A stretch of 64,000 nucleotides of DNA from Arthrobacter pascens. GTDB lineage: Bacteria; Actinomycetota; Actinomycetes; Actinomycetales; Micrococcaceae. The DNA lies in NCBI RefSeq assembly GCF_030816475.1, contig NZ_JAUSXF010000001.1, forward strand, positions 868,001-932,000, written 5' to 3'. This document shows positions 42,702-51,072 of the stretch, one piece after another. Each line of letters opens with the position of its first letter. Positions within the stretch are counted from its first letter, which is position 1. The notes under the pieces were generated by a model. The model searched no databases, was not told the origin of the DNA, and was given only the letters and a program-made list of their open reading frames with translations. A program made the translations under genes and the position numbers.

Positions 42702-44005
42702 CTGCATCCTCCCCGGCCATGGCATTGGGAACCGCCCGCGGCTGGATCGCGACGGCGGCAGGAGGCGCCGCCGTCGTCATCGCCCTGATGGTCCTGTACT
42801 CCTCCTACATTCCCCTGATGAACGACTTCGAGGTGTACTACTACGGCGGCGGCCGGGTGCTCCAGACCGGCGAGGCGGGCATCAACGAGCTGTACGCGCT
42901 CCGTGACGGCCTGCCGTTCACCTACCCGCCGTTCGCGGCGCTCCTGTTTGCCGGGCTGGCACTGCTGCCCTTCGGCACCAGCATTCTGGTTTTCATTACG
43001 ACGGCGCTCGCCGGGGCCGCCGTCGTGGCCGCCTGGCTGGCCCGGCACTATTTCCGGCTGACCGGGTGGCGGGAATCCTTCGCCGACTGGCGGTTCAGGA
43101 CTGTGGCGCTCGCGGGGACGGCGGCCATCCTGCTGCTCGGGCCGTGGCGTGACACGTTCGACTTCGGACAGATCAACATCATCCTGATGGGGCTGATCCT
43201 TGCCGACTTCGCGCTGTATGGAAAGGACCGTGCAGGGGAGATCCGCTGGCCTGCCGGACTGCTGATCGGGATGGCGGCCGGAATCAAACTCACGCCGCTG
43301 GCGTTCGGCCTCTATTTCCTGGTGCGGCGTGACTTCAAGGCATTGGCCTGGATGGCTGCGGGATTCTTCGGGACCATCGCCCTGGCATGGGCCGTCCTCC
43401 CTCACGCCTCCCTGACCTTCTGGACCAAAATCCTTCCCGACACCGGCCGCATCGGCGGGCCCGCTTACCTGGACAACCTCTCAGTCAAGGGCCTCCTGCT
43501 GCACATCGGCCTGCCGGACTCGGGCCTGACCAGCGTGCTCTGGCTGGTGCTTTCCCTGGCGCTGGCCGCTGTGGCGGCGCTGGTGATCAAGTGGGCCGTG
43601 TCCGCTGAAGAGAACTTTGTGGCCGTCTCTGCAAACGCCGTGCTGATGCTGCTGGCCAGCCCCGTTTCCTGGTCCCACCACTGGGTGTGGATGGCGGTGG
43701 CGCTGCCCTCCATGGCCTTCGCGATGCACCGCGTGCCCTCCCGCCATGGCAAGACGCGCGCGGCCGGCTGGGCAATCGTGGCCTTTACCCTGGTGGCCTT
43801 TTACCTCACTCCCAAGTATCTGGCGATGATGGCGGGGGCGCGGGAATGGGGCAAGGATCCGCAGACCCAATGGCAGCTTGCCGTCACCAGCCTGGGCGTG
43901 GTGTGCGGCGTCGCGCTGCTGGTCTACTGGGCCATCGCCTACCGCCCGTCACGCGCTGCGCTGCGGTTGCCACAGCCAGGAGTTGCGGCAGGGCAACAAG
44001 GCTAG
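42698..44005 (+). CDS. GT87-family polyprenyl-phosphate-dependent mannosyltransferase-like membrane protein
   Basis: A 435-aa polytopic membrane GT-C glycosyltransferase with about ten hydrophobic segments. It has the DFEVYYYGG Asp motif in the first external loop, FTYPPFAALLFA, the LGPWRDTFDFGQINIILM segment, the GIKLTPLAFGLY motif and SPVSWSHHWVWM. These are shared with the gene at 46063 and with actinobacterial mannosyltransferases that extend lipoglycans. The GTG at 42698 overlaps the metB stop (GTGA); ATG 42719 is an alternative. It would use polyprenyl-phosphate mannose at the outer face of the membrane. Confidence 0.82.
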   Translation: MTASSPAMALGTARGWIATAAGGAAVVIALMVLYSSYIPLMNDFEVYYYGGGRVLQTGEAGINELYALRDGLPFTYPPFAALLFAGLALLPFGTSILVFITTALAGAAVVAAWLARHYFRLTGWRESFADWRFRTVALAGTAAILLLGPWRDTFDFGQINIILMGLILADFALYGKDRAGEIRWPAGLLIGMAAGIKLTPLAFGLYFLVRRDFKALAWMAAGFFGTIALAWAVLPHASLTFWTKILPDTGRIGGPAYLDNLSVKGLLLHIGLPDSGLTSVLWLVLSLALAAVAALVIKWAVSAEENFVAVSANAVLMLLASPVSWSHHWVWMAVALPSMAFAMHRVPSRHGKTRAAGWAIVAFTLVAFYLTPKYLAMMAGAREWGKDPQTQWQLAVTSLGVVCGVALLVYWAIAYRPSRAALRLPQPGVAAGQQG

Positions 44006-44028
44006 CTTTCTTCAAGCGAGTCAGCTAG
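44002..44028. promoter_or_regulatory. Inverted repeat before the HxlR gene
   Basis: CTAGCT (44002-44007) and AGCTAG (44023-44028) form a perfect 6-bp inverted repeat with 15 bp between, 9 bp before the HxlR start codon. It could be an HxlR-dimer autoregulatory site; the short arms limit confidence. Confidence 0.33.
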
Positions 44029-44037
44029 GGTGCCTGT

Positions 44038-44580
44038 ATGGCGCTCCGTTCAGACTGGTCCCAGCGCATGTGCAGCATGGCGCGCGGCCTCGATATCCTG
44101 GGCGACCCCTGGAGCATGCTGGTGCTCCGCGAGGTCTTTTTTGGCAACCGGCGCTTTGACGCCATCAAGTCACGGCTGGAAGTCGCGGATTCGGTGCTCA
44201 CCAGGCGCCTGTCCGGCCTGGTGGAGTCGGGGCTGCTCAGCAAGGAAGCGTACGACGACGGCGGCCGCATCCGCCAGGAGTACGTCCTGACTGCCAAGGG
44301 GGAAGACGCCTTGCCGGTCCTCAACGCTGTGGTGATCTGGGCCGAAAAACACCTGCCCGCGCCGTCGGACCAGGCTCACATGTACGTCATCCACTCCGGC
44401 TGCGGCCAGCGGACCAGTTCGGCTGATACCTGCACCCGATGCGGCGAGCCCCTGACCGCGGCCAACACCAGCTGGCACAGCCTTACCCGGACCACTGATC
44501 CCGTTGAACTTGCCACCGCCATGCCATCACCCGCTGCGCCATCGCAGTCAACGCCCGCACGGAACGGAACAGCCGCATGA
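44038..44580 (+). CDS. HxlR-family winged-helix regulator
   Basis: A 180-aa regulator. The HxlR pattern is clear (MCSMARGLDILGDPWSMLVLREVFFGNRRFDAIKSRLEVADSVLTRRLSGLVESGLL). A C-terminal extension has HSGCGQRTSSADTCTRCGEPL, which looks like a small zinc ribbon. It overlaps the following MFS gene by ATGA (4 bp), so it probably controls that transporter. The inducer is unknown. Confidence 0.9.
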   Translation: MALRSDWSQRMCSMARGLDILGDPWSMLVLREVFFGNRRFDAIKSRLEVADSVLTRRLSGLVESGLLSKEAYDDGGRIRQEYVLTAKGEDALPVLNAVVIWAEKHLPAPSDQAHMYVIHSGCGQRTSSADTCTRCGEPLTAANTSWHSLTRTTDPVELATAMPSPAAPSQSTPARNGTAA

Positions 44581-45929
44581 GCGCCACTGAACCAGCTGAG
44601 CTGGAATCTGCGCAGCCCGCCCTCGCTCCACAGCAGCCCAGACGCCGGCTGCACCCCGCCTGGATCGTGGCGGCGGTGGCCTTCCTGGCCCTGGTGGGCG
44701 CCGCCGGGTTCCGGGCTGCGCCGGGCGTGCTGATGATTCCGCTGCAGCAGGAGTTCGGCTGGTCCACCACAGTCCTTTCAGCAGCAGTCAGCATCAACCT
44801 TGTGCTCTTCGGCCTCACCGCCCCCTTCGCAGCTGCCCTCATGGAACGCTTCGGCATCCGGGCGGTGACGGCAACGGCCCTCGTGCTGATTGGTGCCGGC
44901 AGCGCACTGACGGTGCTGGTCAACCAGTCCTGGCAGATCCTGCTGACATGGGGCCTTCTCATCGGGCTGGGGACGGGCTCCATGGCGCTCGTCTTCGCAG
45001 CCACCATCGCCAACACCTGGTTCGCCAAAAACCGCGGCCTGGTGATCGGCATCCTGACGGCCGGGAGCGCCGCGGGCCAGCTGGTCTTCCTGCCGTTCAT
45101 CGCCCTGCTCGCCCAGGATCCCGGCTGGCGGCAGGCGTCACTGCTGATTGCCGCCGGCGCGCTGGCTGTGGTTCCGCTGGTACTGAAGTTCCTCAAGAAC
45201 TCACCTGCCGACGTCGGGGCCTTGCCCTACGGGATGACTGCAGAGGAGGTGAGCGTGGCGCAGCTTTCGGCCGAGACCCCGGCAACTGCCTCCAGCAGCA
45301 ACGCCGCGATGCGGGCCCTTCAGGTGCTGAAGCGTGCCAGCAGGGTTCGCACCTTTTGGGCCCTGGTGGCGGGCTTCGCGATCTGCGGCGCAACCACGAA
45401 CGGGCTCATCGGCACGCACTTCATCCCGTCGGCCCACGACCACGGCATGCCCGAAACCACCGCAGCCGGGCTGCTCGCCGTCGTCGGGATCTTTGACATC
45501 CTGGGAACCATTGCCTCCGGCTGGCTGGCGGACCGCTTCAACCCTCGAATCCTGCTGGCCGCCTACTACCAGTTCCGCGGCATCGGCCTGCTGGTGCTGC
45601 CGCTGCTCCTGAGCGCCACAGTCCAGCCGAGCATCATCGTGTTTGTGGTGATCTATGGCCTGGACTGGGTGGCCACGGTTCCGCCCACGGCGGCGATCTG
45701 CCGCAAGACGTTCGGCGCGGACGGCAGCGTGGTGTTCGGCTGGGTCTTCGCGGCCCACCAGCTGGGTGCTGCCGCAGCGGCACTTGGTGCCGGCGCCATC
45801 CGCGACGCCACCGGCCAGTACACCTACGCCTGGTTCGCGGCGGCCGCGATGTGCACCATCGCCGCCGTCATCAGCGCCACGATCCGCAAGGAGGCTACTT
45901 CCCGGGAGCCCTCTGCCGTCGCGGCGTAG
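44577..45929 (+). CDS. MFS transporter (monocarboxylate/OFA-like)
   Basis: A 450-aa 12-helix transporter. It has the MFS A-like loop ERFGIRAVTATALVLIG and the TM5 ANTWFAKNRGLVIGILTAGSAAGQL stretch that marks the monocarboxylate porter-like group, with an equivalent GWLADRFNPRILLA loop in the second half. It is translationally coupled to the HxlR gene. Substrate unknown; organic acids or drugs are both plausible. Confidence 0.88.
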   Translation: MSATEPAELESAQPALAPQQPRRRLHPAWIVAAVAFLALVGAAGFRAAPGVLMIPLQQEFGWSTTVLSAAVSINLVLFGLTAPFAAALMERFGIRAVTATALVLIGAGSALTVLVNQSWQILLTWGLLIGLGTGSMALVFAATIANTWFAKNRGLVIGILTAGSAAGQLVFLPFIALLAQDPGWRQASLLIAAGALAVVPLVLKFLKNSPADVGALPYGMTAEEVSVAQLSAETPATASSSNAAMRALQVLKRASRVRTFWALVAGFAICGATTNGLIGTHFIPSAHDHGMPETTAAGLLAVVGIFDILGTIASGWLADRFNPRILLAAYYQFRGIGLLVLPLLLSATVQPSIIVFVVIYGLDWVATVPPTAAICRKTFGADGSVVFGWVFAAHQLGAAAAALGAGAIRDATGQYTYAWFAAAAMCTIAAVISATIRKEATSREPSAVAA

Positions 45930-46062
45930 CCAATGGCGGGGAAGCGGATCCTGCATATGTAGTATGTAGCCTACGGCGATGCGCCGTTCCAGATATGCGC
46001 CGCAGCCCCAGCGTTATGCCCGTGGGATCCGGCAGCGCACAGCCGAACTCGGGGGACAACGG

Positions 46063-47484
46063 ATGGCACACACCGACTTGGACCTACCGGCTCCGGACGG
46101 GCAGCGGGCCGACGGCGCCTTTCCTTCAGCCGCCCGGATTCCGGCCCTGCGGTTATGGAGGCTGATCGCCCTGTGGCTGCCGGCGGCCGTGGTTGCCGTT
46201 CCTGTATGGTTCCTGCTCTCGAACTGGAACAAGCAGGGCCTCGACTTCAGCGTCTACTGGCACGGCGGAAAGATCCTGAACGACGCCGGGTGGCACGCAT
46301 CGGCCGTATACAGTCCCACCCTGGAATGGGCGGGGGGCCCGGGGCTGCCGTTCACGTATCCGCCATTCGCGGCGCTGGTGTTCAGCCTCCTGGCCCGGCT
46401 CCCGGAAGCCCTGGCGCTTCAGCTGTTCAATGCCGCGGGGGTGGCCGTGGCTGCCTGGCTGTCGGCCCTTGCAGTGCGCTACTGGAACTCCAGAACAGAC
46501 TGGCGAACGACGTTCGACTCACCCCGGAGCAGCTGGATTGCCGCCGCCGGGCTTCTGGCCATGCTGACGCTGGGGCCCTGGCGCGAGTCGCTCGCCTTCG
46601 GCCAGGTCAACATCCTCCTCATGGGGCTGATGACGGCAGACCTGCTGTCACGGAACCACCGCTGGAACCGGAGCATGCCCGGCAGCGGCTTCCTGGTGGG
46701 GGTCGCGGCCGGCATCAAACTCACTCCGCTGGTGTTTGGCCTGTACTACCTGGTGCGGAAGGACTGGCGCGGCCTGATGAACATGGGTGCCGGCTTTACG
46801 GCAACGGTGCTGGTGGGCGCGCTGCTGCGTCCCGTCGAGTCCCTGCAGTTCTGGTTCAGCATCCTGCCGGATACGTCACGGATCGGCGGGGCCGGCTACG
46901 TGGACAATCTCTCCATCAAGGGTGCGCTCTTGCACTTTGGCGTCCCCGCTTCCGCCGTCACTGTCCCCTGGCTGCTGCTAAGCCTCCTCGTCGTGGCCTT
47001 TGCAGCTGCAGTCATCAAACTGGCCAGCGACCAGGGCGCAAGGGTCGTCGCAGCGTCCGCCACCACGCTCGCCATGCTGCTCATCAGCCCGGTTTCGTGG
47101 TCCCACCACTGGGTCTGGATGGCAGCCATCCTGCCCGCCTTCGCGTGGACTCTGCGGGAGATACCCGACCGGTTCAGGCGGCTGCGAATAGTGATGACCT
47201 CCGTGCTGCTGCTCTCGGTCCTGGCTTTCTTGTTCTCGCCCAAGACGATCGGACTGGCATTCGGCGCCAAAAACCTGGACGTCCAGACGCCCGGGCTGTG
47301 GATCATGGCCTCCAGCGCCGGAGCCTTCTGCGGCGCAGCCATCCTGCTGTGCTGGCTGGCAGCCCTTCGCCGCGGCGCTCTGTTGACGGGGGCGGGCGCC
47401 ACTGCCGAGCAGGGCAACGGCAAAACGGCGGGTAGCGTCAAACCTGACACGCCGAAGGCGGCCCCGGCCCAGCTACTAGGCTGA
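46063..47484 (+). CDS. GT87-family membrane mannosyltransferase-like protein (paralogue of 42698)
   Basis: A 473-aa GT-C membrane protein with the same motif order as the gene at 42698: GLDFSVYWHGG, FTYPPFAALVF, LGPWRESLAFGQVNILLM, GIKLTPLVFGLYYLVRKDW, ILPDTSRIGGAGYVDNLSIKG and SPVSWSHHWVWM. The shared words are too many for chance, so the two are paralogues. ATG 46063 has a GGGGG-containing ribosome site; the frame opens at 45979. Probably extends a membrane lipoglycan with mannose or a related sugar. Confidence 0.82.
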   Translation: MAHTDLDLPAPDGQRADGAFPSAARIPALRLWRLIALWLPAAVVAVPVWFLLSNWNKQGLDFSVYWHGGKILNDAGWHASAVYSPTLEWAGGPGLPFTYPPFAALVFSLLARLPEALALQLFNAAGVAVAAWLSALAVRYWNSRTDWRTTFDSPRSSWIAAAGLLAMLTLGPWRESLAFGQVNILLMGLMTADLLSRNHRWNRSMPGSGFLVGVAAGIKLTPLVFGLYYLVRKDWRGLMNMGAGFTATVLVGALLRPVESLQFWFSILPDTSRIGGAGYVDNLSIKGALLHFGVPASAVTVPWLLLSLLVVAFAAAVIKLASDQGARVVAASATTLAMLLISPVSWSHHWVWMAAILPAFAWTLREIPDRFRRLRIVMTSVLLLSVLAFLFSPKTIGLAFGAKNLDVQTPGLWIMASSAGAFCGAAILLCWLAALRRGALLTGAGATAEQGNGKTAGSVKPDTPKAAPAQLLG

Positions 47485-47488
47485 TTCC

Positions 47489-48262
47489 ATGAAACACACT
47501 CCACCTGAGAGCGCCGGCCGCAAAACCGCCCTGGTCACCGGAGTTGGCAGGCTCGCCGGCATCGGTGCCGGCATTGCCCGGCACCTGGCGGCGGACGGGT
47601 GGGACCTTGTCCTGACGTACTGGCAGGACTACGACGCCCGGATGCCGTGGGGGATCCAGCCCGACGACGTCGTGCGCCTGACCGCCGAACTGGAAGCCAT
47701 CGGCGCCCGCGTGTTCACGGTGCCCGCGGACCTGGAGGACCCGGAGGCGGCCGACCGCCTGATCGCGGCTGCCAACGAGCTCGCCGGACCGCTGGAGGCC
47801 CTGGTGCTCAGCCACACCGAGTCCGTGGATTCGGGCATCCTGGACACCACGCTGGAGGCCTTCGAGCGCCACTTTGCCGTAAACACCCGGGCCAGCTGGC
47901 AGCTTATCGCCGCGTTTACGCGGCAGGTAACGGCCGACGGCGGCGCGATCGTCGCGCTGACAAGCGACCACACAGCGTTCAACCTTCCCTACGGCGCTTC
48001 CAAGGGCGCCTTGGACCGGATTGTCATCGCGGCAGCACGGGAGCTGGGGCCGCGGGGAATCTCCGCAAACGTGCTCAACCCCGGACCGATCGATACCGGC
48101 TGGATGAGTCAGGACGCCAGGGAGCAGCTAACCCGCCAGCAGCCGGGTGGCCGGCTTGGCACACCTGCGGACGTCGCCGGCACGGTGGCATTCCTGCTCT
48201 CGCCGGCAGGCCGGTGGGTGTCGGGTCAGCTGATCAAGTCCGACGGCGGTTTCTCAGCCTGA
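47489..48262 (+). CDS. Short-chain dehydrogenase/reductase (SDR)
   Basis: A 257-aa NAD(P)-dependent oxidoreductase. The cofactor motif departs slightly from the classic TGxxxGIG: it reads TGVGRLAGIGAGIARHLA. The catalytic Tyr/Lys is YGASKGALDR, and NPGPIDTGWM is the following family loop. In place of the usual active Ser there is LTSDHTAFNLPYG. It starts 4 bp after the GT87 stop, so is probably co-transcribed, though a role in glycan synthesis is not evident. A 66-bp palindrome begins right after its stop. Confidence 0.88.
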   Translation: MKHTPPESAGRKTALVTGVGRLAGIGAGIARHLAADGWDLVLTYWQDYDARMPWGIQPDDVVRLTAELEAIGARVFTVPADLEDPEAADRLIAAANELAGPLEALVLSHTESVDSGILDTTLEAFERHFAVNTRASWQLIAAFTRQVTADGGAIVALTSDHTAFNLPYGASKGALDRIVIAAARELGPRGISANVLNPGPIDTGWMSQDAREQLTRQQPGGRLGTPADVAGTVAFLLSPAGRWVSGQLIKSDGGFSA

Positions 48263-48328
48263 CCCAACTAGGTAGCAGCAAGGGTCGTTATGCGGCGCCA
48301 AAACGACACCTGCTGCTACTCAGTTGGG
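48263..48328. repeat. 66-bp palindromic repeat (second family) between convergent genes
   Basis: Long arms begin CCCAACTAGGTAGCAGCA and end TGCTGCTACTCAGTTGGG, pairing almost throughout around a GGCGCC centre. It starts immediately after the SDR stop, 11 bp before the end of the convergent acyl-CoA dehydrogenase. Its sequence is unrelated to the 61-bp family. It may be a REP-like element and a bidirectional terminator. Confidence 0.82.
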
Positions 48329-48339
48329 CTGAAGGGCGC

Positions 48340-49533
48340 TCAGCGGAACGCGCCGAGGCCAGTGATGTGCTGGCCGAGCACCAGGGCATGCACCTCGTCG
48401 GTGCCTTCATGGGTGCGCACCGATTCCAGGTTGGCGGCATGCCGCAAAGGCGAATAGTCAAGCGTGATGCCGTTGCCTCCCAGGATGGAACGGGCTTCGC
48501 GTGCGATGGCGATGGCCTCACGCACGTTGTTCAGCTTGCCCAGTGAGATCTGCTCCGGCCGCAGCCTGCCGGCATCCTTGAGGCGGCCCAGATGGAGCGC
48601 AAGCAGGGTGCCTTTCTGGATCTCCAGCAGCATGTTCACCAGCTTTTCCTGCGTCAGCTGGTAGCCGGCCAGCGGCTTTCCGAACTGCATCCGGTCCTGT
48701 GAGTACTTCAGGGCGGCCTCGTATGAATCCCGCGCCGCCCCCATGGCGCCCCAGGCGATGCCATACCGTGCCTCGTTCAGGCAGGTGAAAGGGCCGCGCA
48801 GGCCGAGCGCACCCGGCAGCACTGCCTCCGGTCCCAGCCTGACGCCGTCGAACACCACATCACACTGGATGGATGCCCGCATCGACAGCTTCCTCCCAAT
48901 GGGGGTGGCCGTGACGCCCGGTGTCCCGGCAGGGACCAGGAATCCGCGGACGCCGTCGTCGGTCCTGGCCCACACGACCATCACGCCGGCCACGGAGGCG
49001 AACCCGATCCAGCGTTTGGCGCCGTCGAGCAGCCAGCCCGCGCCGTCACTTGCTCCGTCGCGGCGGGCAACGGTGGTCATGGAGGACGGATCCGAACCAC
49101 CGGAGGGTTCGGTCAGGGCGAAGCACCCGATCAGCTCGCCCGCAGCCATCCGGGGGAGCCATTCCTGCTTCTGTTCCTCCGAACCCCACTTGTGGATGGC
49201 CGTCATGGCCAGCGAACCCTGCACGGAAACGAACGTGCGGATTCCGGAATCCCCGGCCTCCAGCTCCATGGCCGCAAGGCCATATTCGACGGCGGTGCGT
49301 CCCGGGCAGCGGTAACCCTCCAGGTGCATGCCCAGGACTCCGAGCTCGCCGAGTTCCGGGGCAAGCTCCAGGGGGAAAACAGCGTCGTCGTACCAGCGGG
49401 CAATGTCCGGTTTGATCCGCTGGTCGGTGAAATCACGGATCCGCTCCCGGACAGCCAGCTCTTCGGAAGTCAGCAGCGAATCAAGGGCCAGGACGTCGGA
49501 GGGGTCGTGTGCTGGGGATGCCTCATCAGCCAT
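48340..49533 (-). CDS. Acyl-CoA dehydrogenase (glutaryl-CoA dehydrogenase-like)
   Basis: A 397-aa FAD flavoenzyme desaturating an acyl-CoA. The FAD/substrate motif CFALTEPSGGSDPSSM is clear, followed by GAKRWIGFASVAGVMVVWAR. The base Glu lies in the C-terminal ESVRTHEGTDEVHALVLGQHITG. The glutaryl-CoA subfamily is suggested by GLAAMELEAGDSGIRTFVSVQGSLAMTAIHKWGSEEQK. It follows the permease gene by 6 bp, so is probably the last gene of the four-gene minus-strand operon. Confidence 0.9.
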   Translation of the reverse strand: MADEASPAHDPSDVLALDSLLTSEELAVRERIRDFTDQRIKPDIARWYDDAVFPLELAPELGELGVLGMHLEGYRCPGRTAVEYGLAAMELEAGDSGIRTFVSVQGSLAMTAIHKWGSEEQKQEWLPRMAAGELIGCFALTEPSGGSDPSSMTTVARRDGASDGAGWLLDGAKRWIGFASVAGVMVVWARTDDGVRGFLVPAGTPGVTATPIGRKLSMRASIQCDVVFDGVRLGPEAVLPGALGLRGPFTCLNEARYGIAWGAMGAARDSYEAALKYSQDRMQFGKPLAGYQLTQEKLVNMLLEIQKGTLLALHLGRLKDAGRLRPEQISLGKLNNVREAIAIAREARSILGGNGITLDYSPLRHAANLESVRTHEGTDEVHALVLGQHITGLGAFR

Positions 49534-49539
49534 CGTTAT

Positions 49540-51072
49540 TCACGCCTCGAGGGTGCTGGTGCCGGGGCGCGATGCCAGGAAGTAGCCGCGGGTGGACGGC
49601 AGGAACCGGCACACCACGGCCAGCACCACCCCGAGGGCCAGGAGCGCCACGCCGCTTACGAACGCCCCGCCGACGCCAAAGATCCGGGTGTTGCCATAGG
49701 CCGGGTCCCACATCTGGACGGCTGAGATGAAGAAGGCCGCTGTCAGCATCAGGGCACCCAGGAGGGGCAGGATGCCGCGGAACCAGAGGTTCCGTGCGGA
49801 GTCCCGCAGCGTGCGGCGGAAGAACCAGAAGCATGCGAAGCCGGTCAGGGAGAAGTAGAACGCGATGAACAGGCTGATGGAGCTGATGGAGTCGGACAGC
49901 AGGTTCTCGCTGAGGAAACTCATGGCCACGTAGTAGCAAATCGCCGCAGCACCCATCACCTGGGTGGAGAATCCCGGTGTCTGGTTGCGGGGATGAACTT
50001 TGCCGAACCTGGCGGGAAGCGCGCCGTGGACTCCCATGGAAAGGGTGCCCCGGGCAGTGGGAAGAATGGTGGTTTGGGTGGAGGAGAGTACCGACGCCAG
50101 TACGGCCACCACGATCAGCCAGCCCCAGGGGCCCAGCACGACATCCTTCATGGCCACAAAGACGTCGTCCTGGTTCTCGCTGTTGCCCAGGCCGATCCCT
50201 TCAGTGCCCACCGTGGCATACATCATGACCAGGAGTGCCACAGAGACGTAGATCGCCAGCAGGACAAACGCGGAGATGACGGCGCCCCTGCCGGGAGTTT
50301 TGGCGGGATTCTCAGTTTCCTCGTTTACCGCCAGGCACGTGTCCCAGCCCCAATAGATGAACAGGGCCAGCAGAGCGCCGTGCACAACGGCGCCCGGGTC
50401 GGCAAAAGCCCCGGCGGGGTTGAACCATTCAAGATCAAAGGCCTGGATGGTCGTGGCTTCACCGGAGCCCGCTCCAGCGATGCCAATAATGAGAGCCAGG
50501 GCAAATATTCCCAGCGAGATGTACTGGATATACGTCAGGACCCGCTGGACGTGCTCACCCAGCCTGATGCCGCGGAAGTTCACCAGCGTCATGAGCGCGA
50601 TGAACGCCACGCCGGTGGCCGTGACCAGGAGAGTGTTCTCCGCCAGGGAGCCGTCGCCCACCAGGAGCCATAAGTACTGTCCTGCCACTTGGGCAAGGTT
50701 GGCAAGCACCACGATGCCGGCGAGCGCCACACCCCATCCGCCCAGCCAGCCGGCCCAGGGGCCAAACGTCCGCCGGGCCCAGATGAACGTGGTGCCGCAG
50801 TCCGGCATGGCGCTGTTGAGCTCCCGGAACGCGTACGCGATGAACAGGACGGGGATGAATCCCAGCACCAAAATCAGCGGCGTGTAGTTCCCGTTCACCG
50901 CCACGATCAGGCCCAGGGTGGCTGCCAGCGAATAGACCGGCGCTGTGGAGGCCAGCCCCAGCATGACCGAATCCCCGAGGTCAAGGATTCCGGCCCGGAG
51001 ACCCTTCGCCGGGACGGCACCGCCGGATGGCCCCGGCCGGCCGCCGCCCGCCGTCGTAATGTCTGTGCTCAT
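49540..51072 (-). CDS. APC-superfamily amino acid/polyamine permease
   Basis: A 510-aa polytopic transporter. LDLGDSVMLGLASTAPVYSLAATLG at the N-terminus is the first-helix motif, and YWGWDTCLAVNEETENPAKTPGRGAVIS the central loop; about twelve hydrophobic segments follow. ATG 51072 overlaps the stop of the preceding ligase gene (ATGA), so it is coupled to it. This makes polyamine or amino acid uptake for, or export of products of, that ligase a reasonable idea. Confidence 0.88.
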   Translation of the reverse strand: MSTDITTAGGGRPGPSGGAVPAKGLRAGILDLGDSVMLGLASTAPVYSLAATLGLIVAVNGNYTPLILVLGFIPVLFIAYAFRELNSAMPDCGTTFIWARRTFGPWAGWLGGWGVALAGIVVLANLAQVAGQYLWLLVGDGSLAENTLLVTATGVAFIALMTLVNFRGIRLGEHVQRVLTYIQYISLGIFALALIIGIAGAGSGEATTIQAFDLEWFNPAGAFADPGAVVHGALLALFIYWGWDTCLAVNEETENPAKTPGRGAVISAFVLLAIYVSVALLVMMYATVGTEGIGLGNSENQDDVFVAMKDVVLGPWGWLIVVAVLASVLSSTQTTILPTARGTLSMGVHGALPARFGKVHPRNQTPGFSTQVMGAAAICYYVAMSFLSENLLSDSISSISLFIAFYFSLTGFACFWFFRRTLRDSARNLWFRGILPLLGALMLTAAFFISAVQMWDPAYGNTRIFGVGGAFVSGVALLALGVVLAVVCRFLPSTRGYFLASRPGTSTLEA

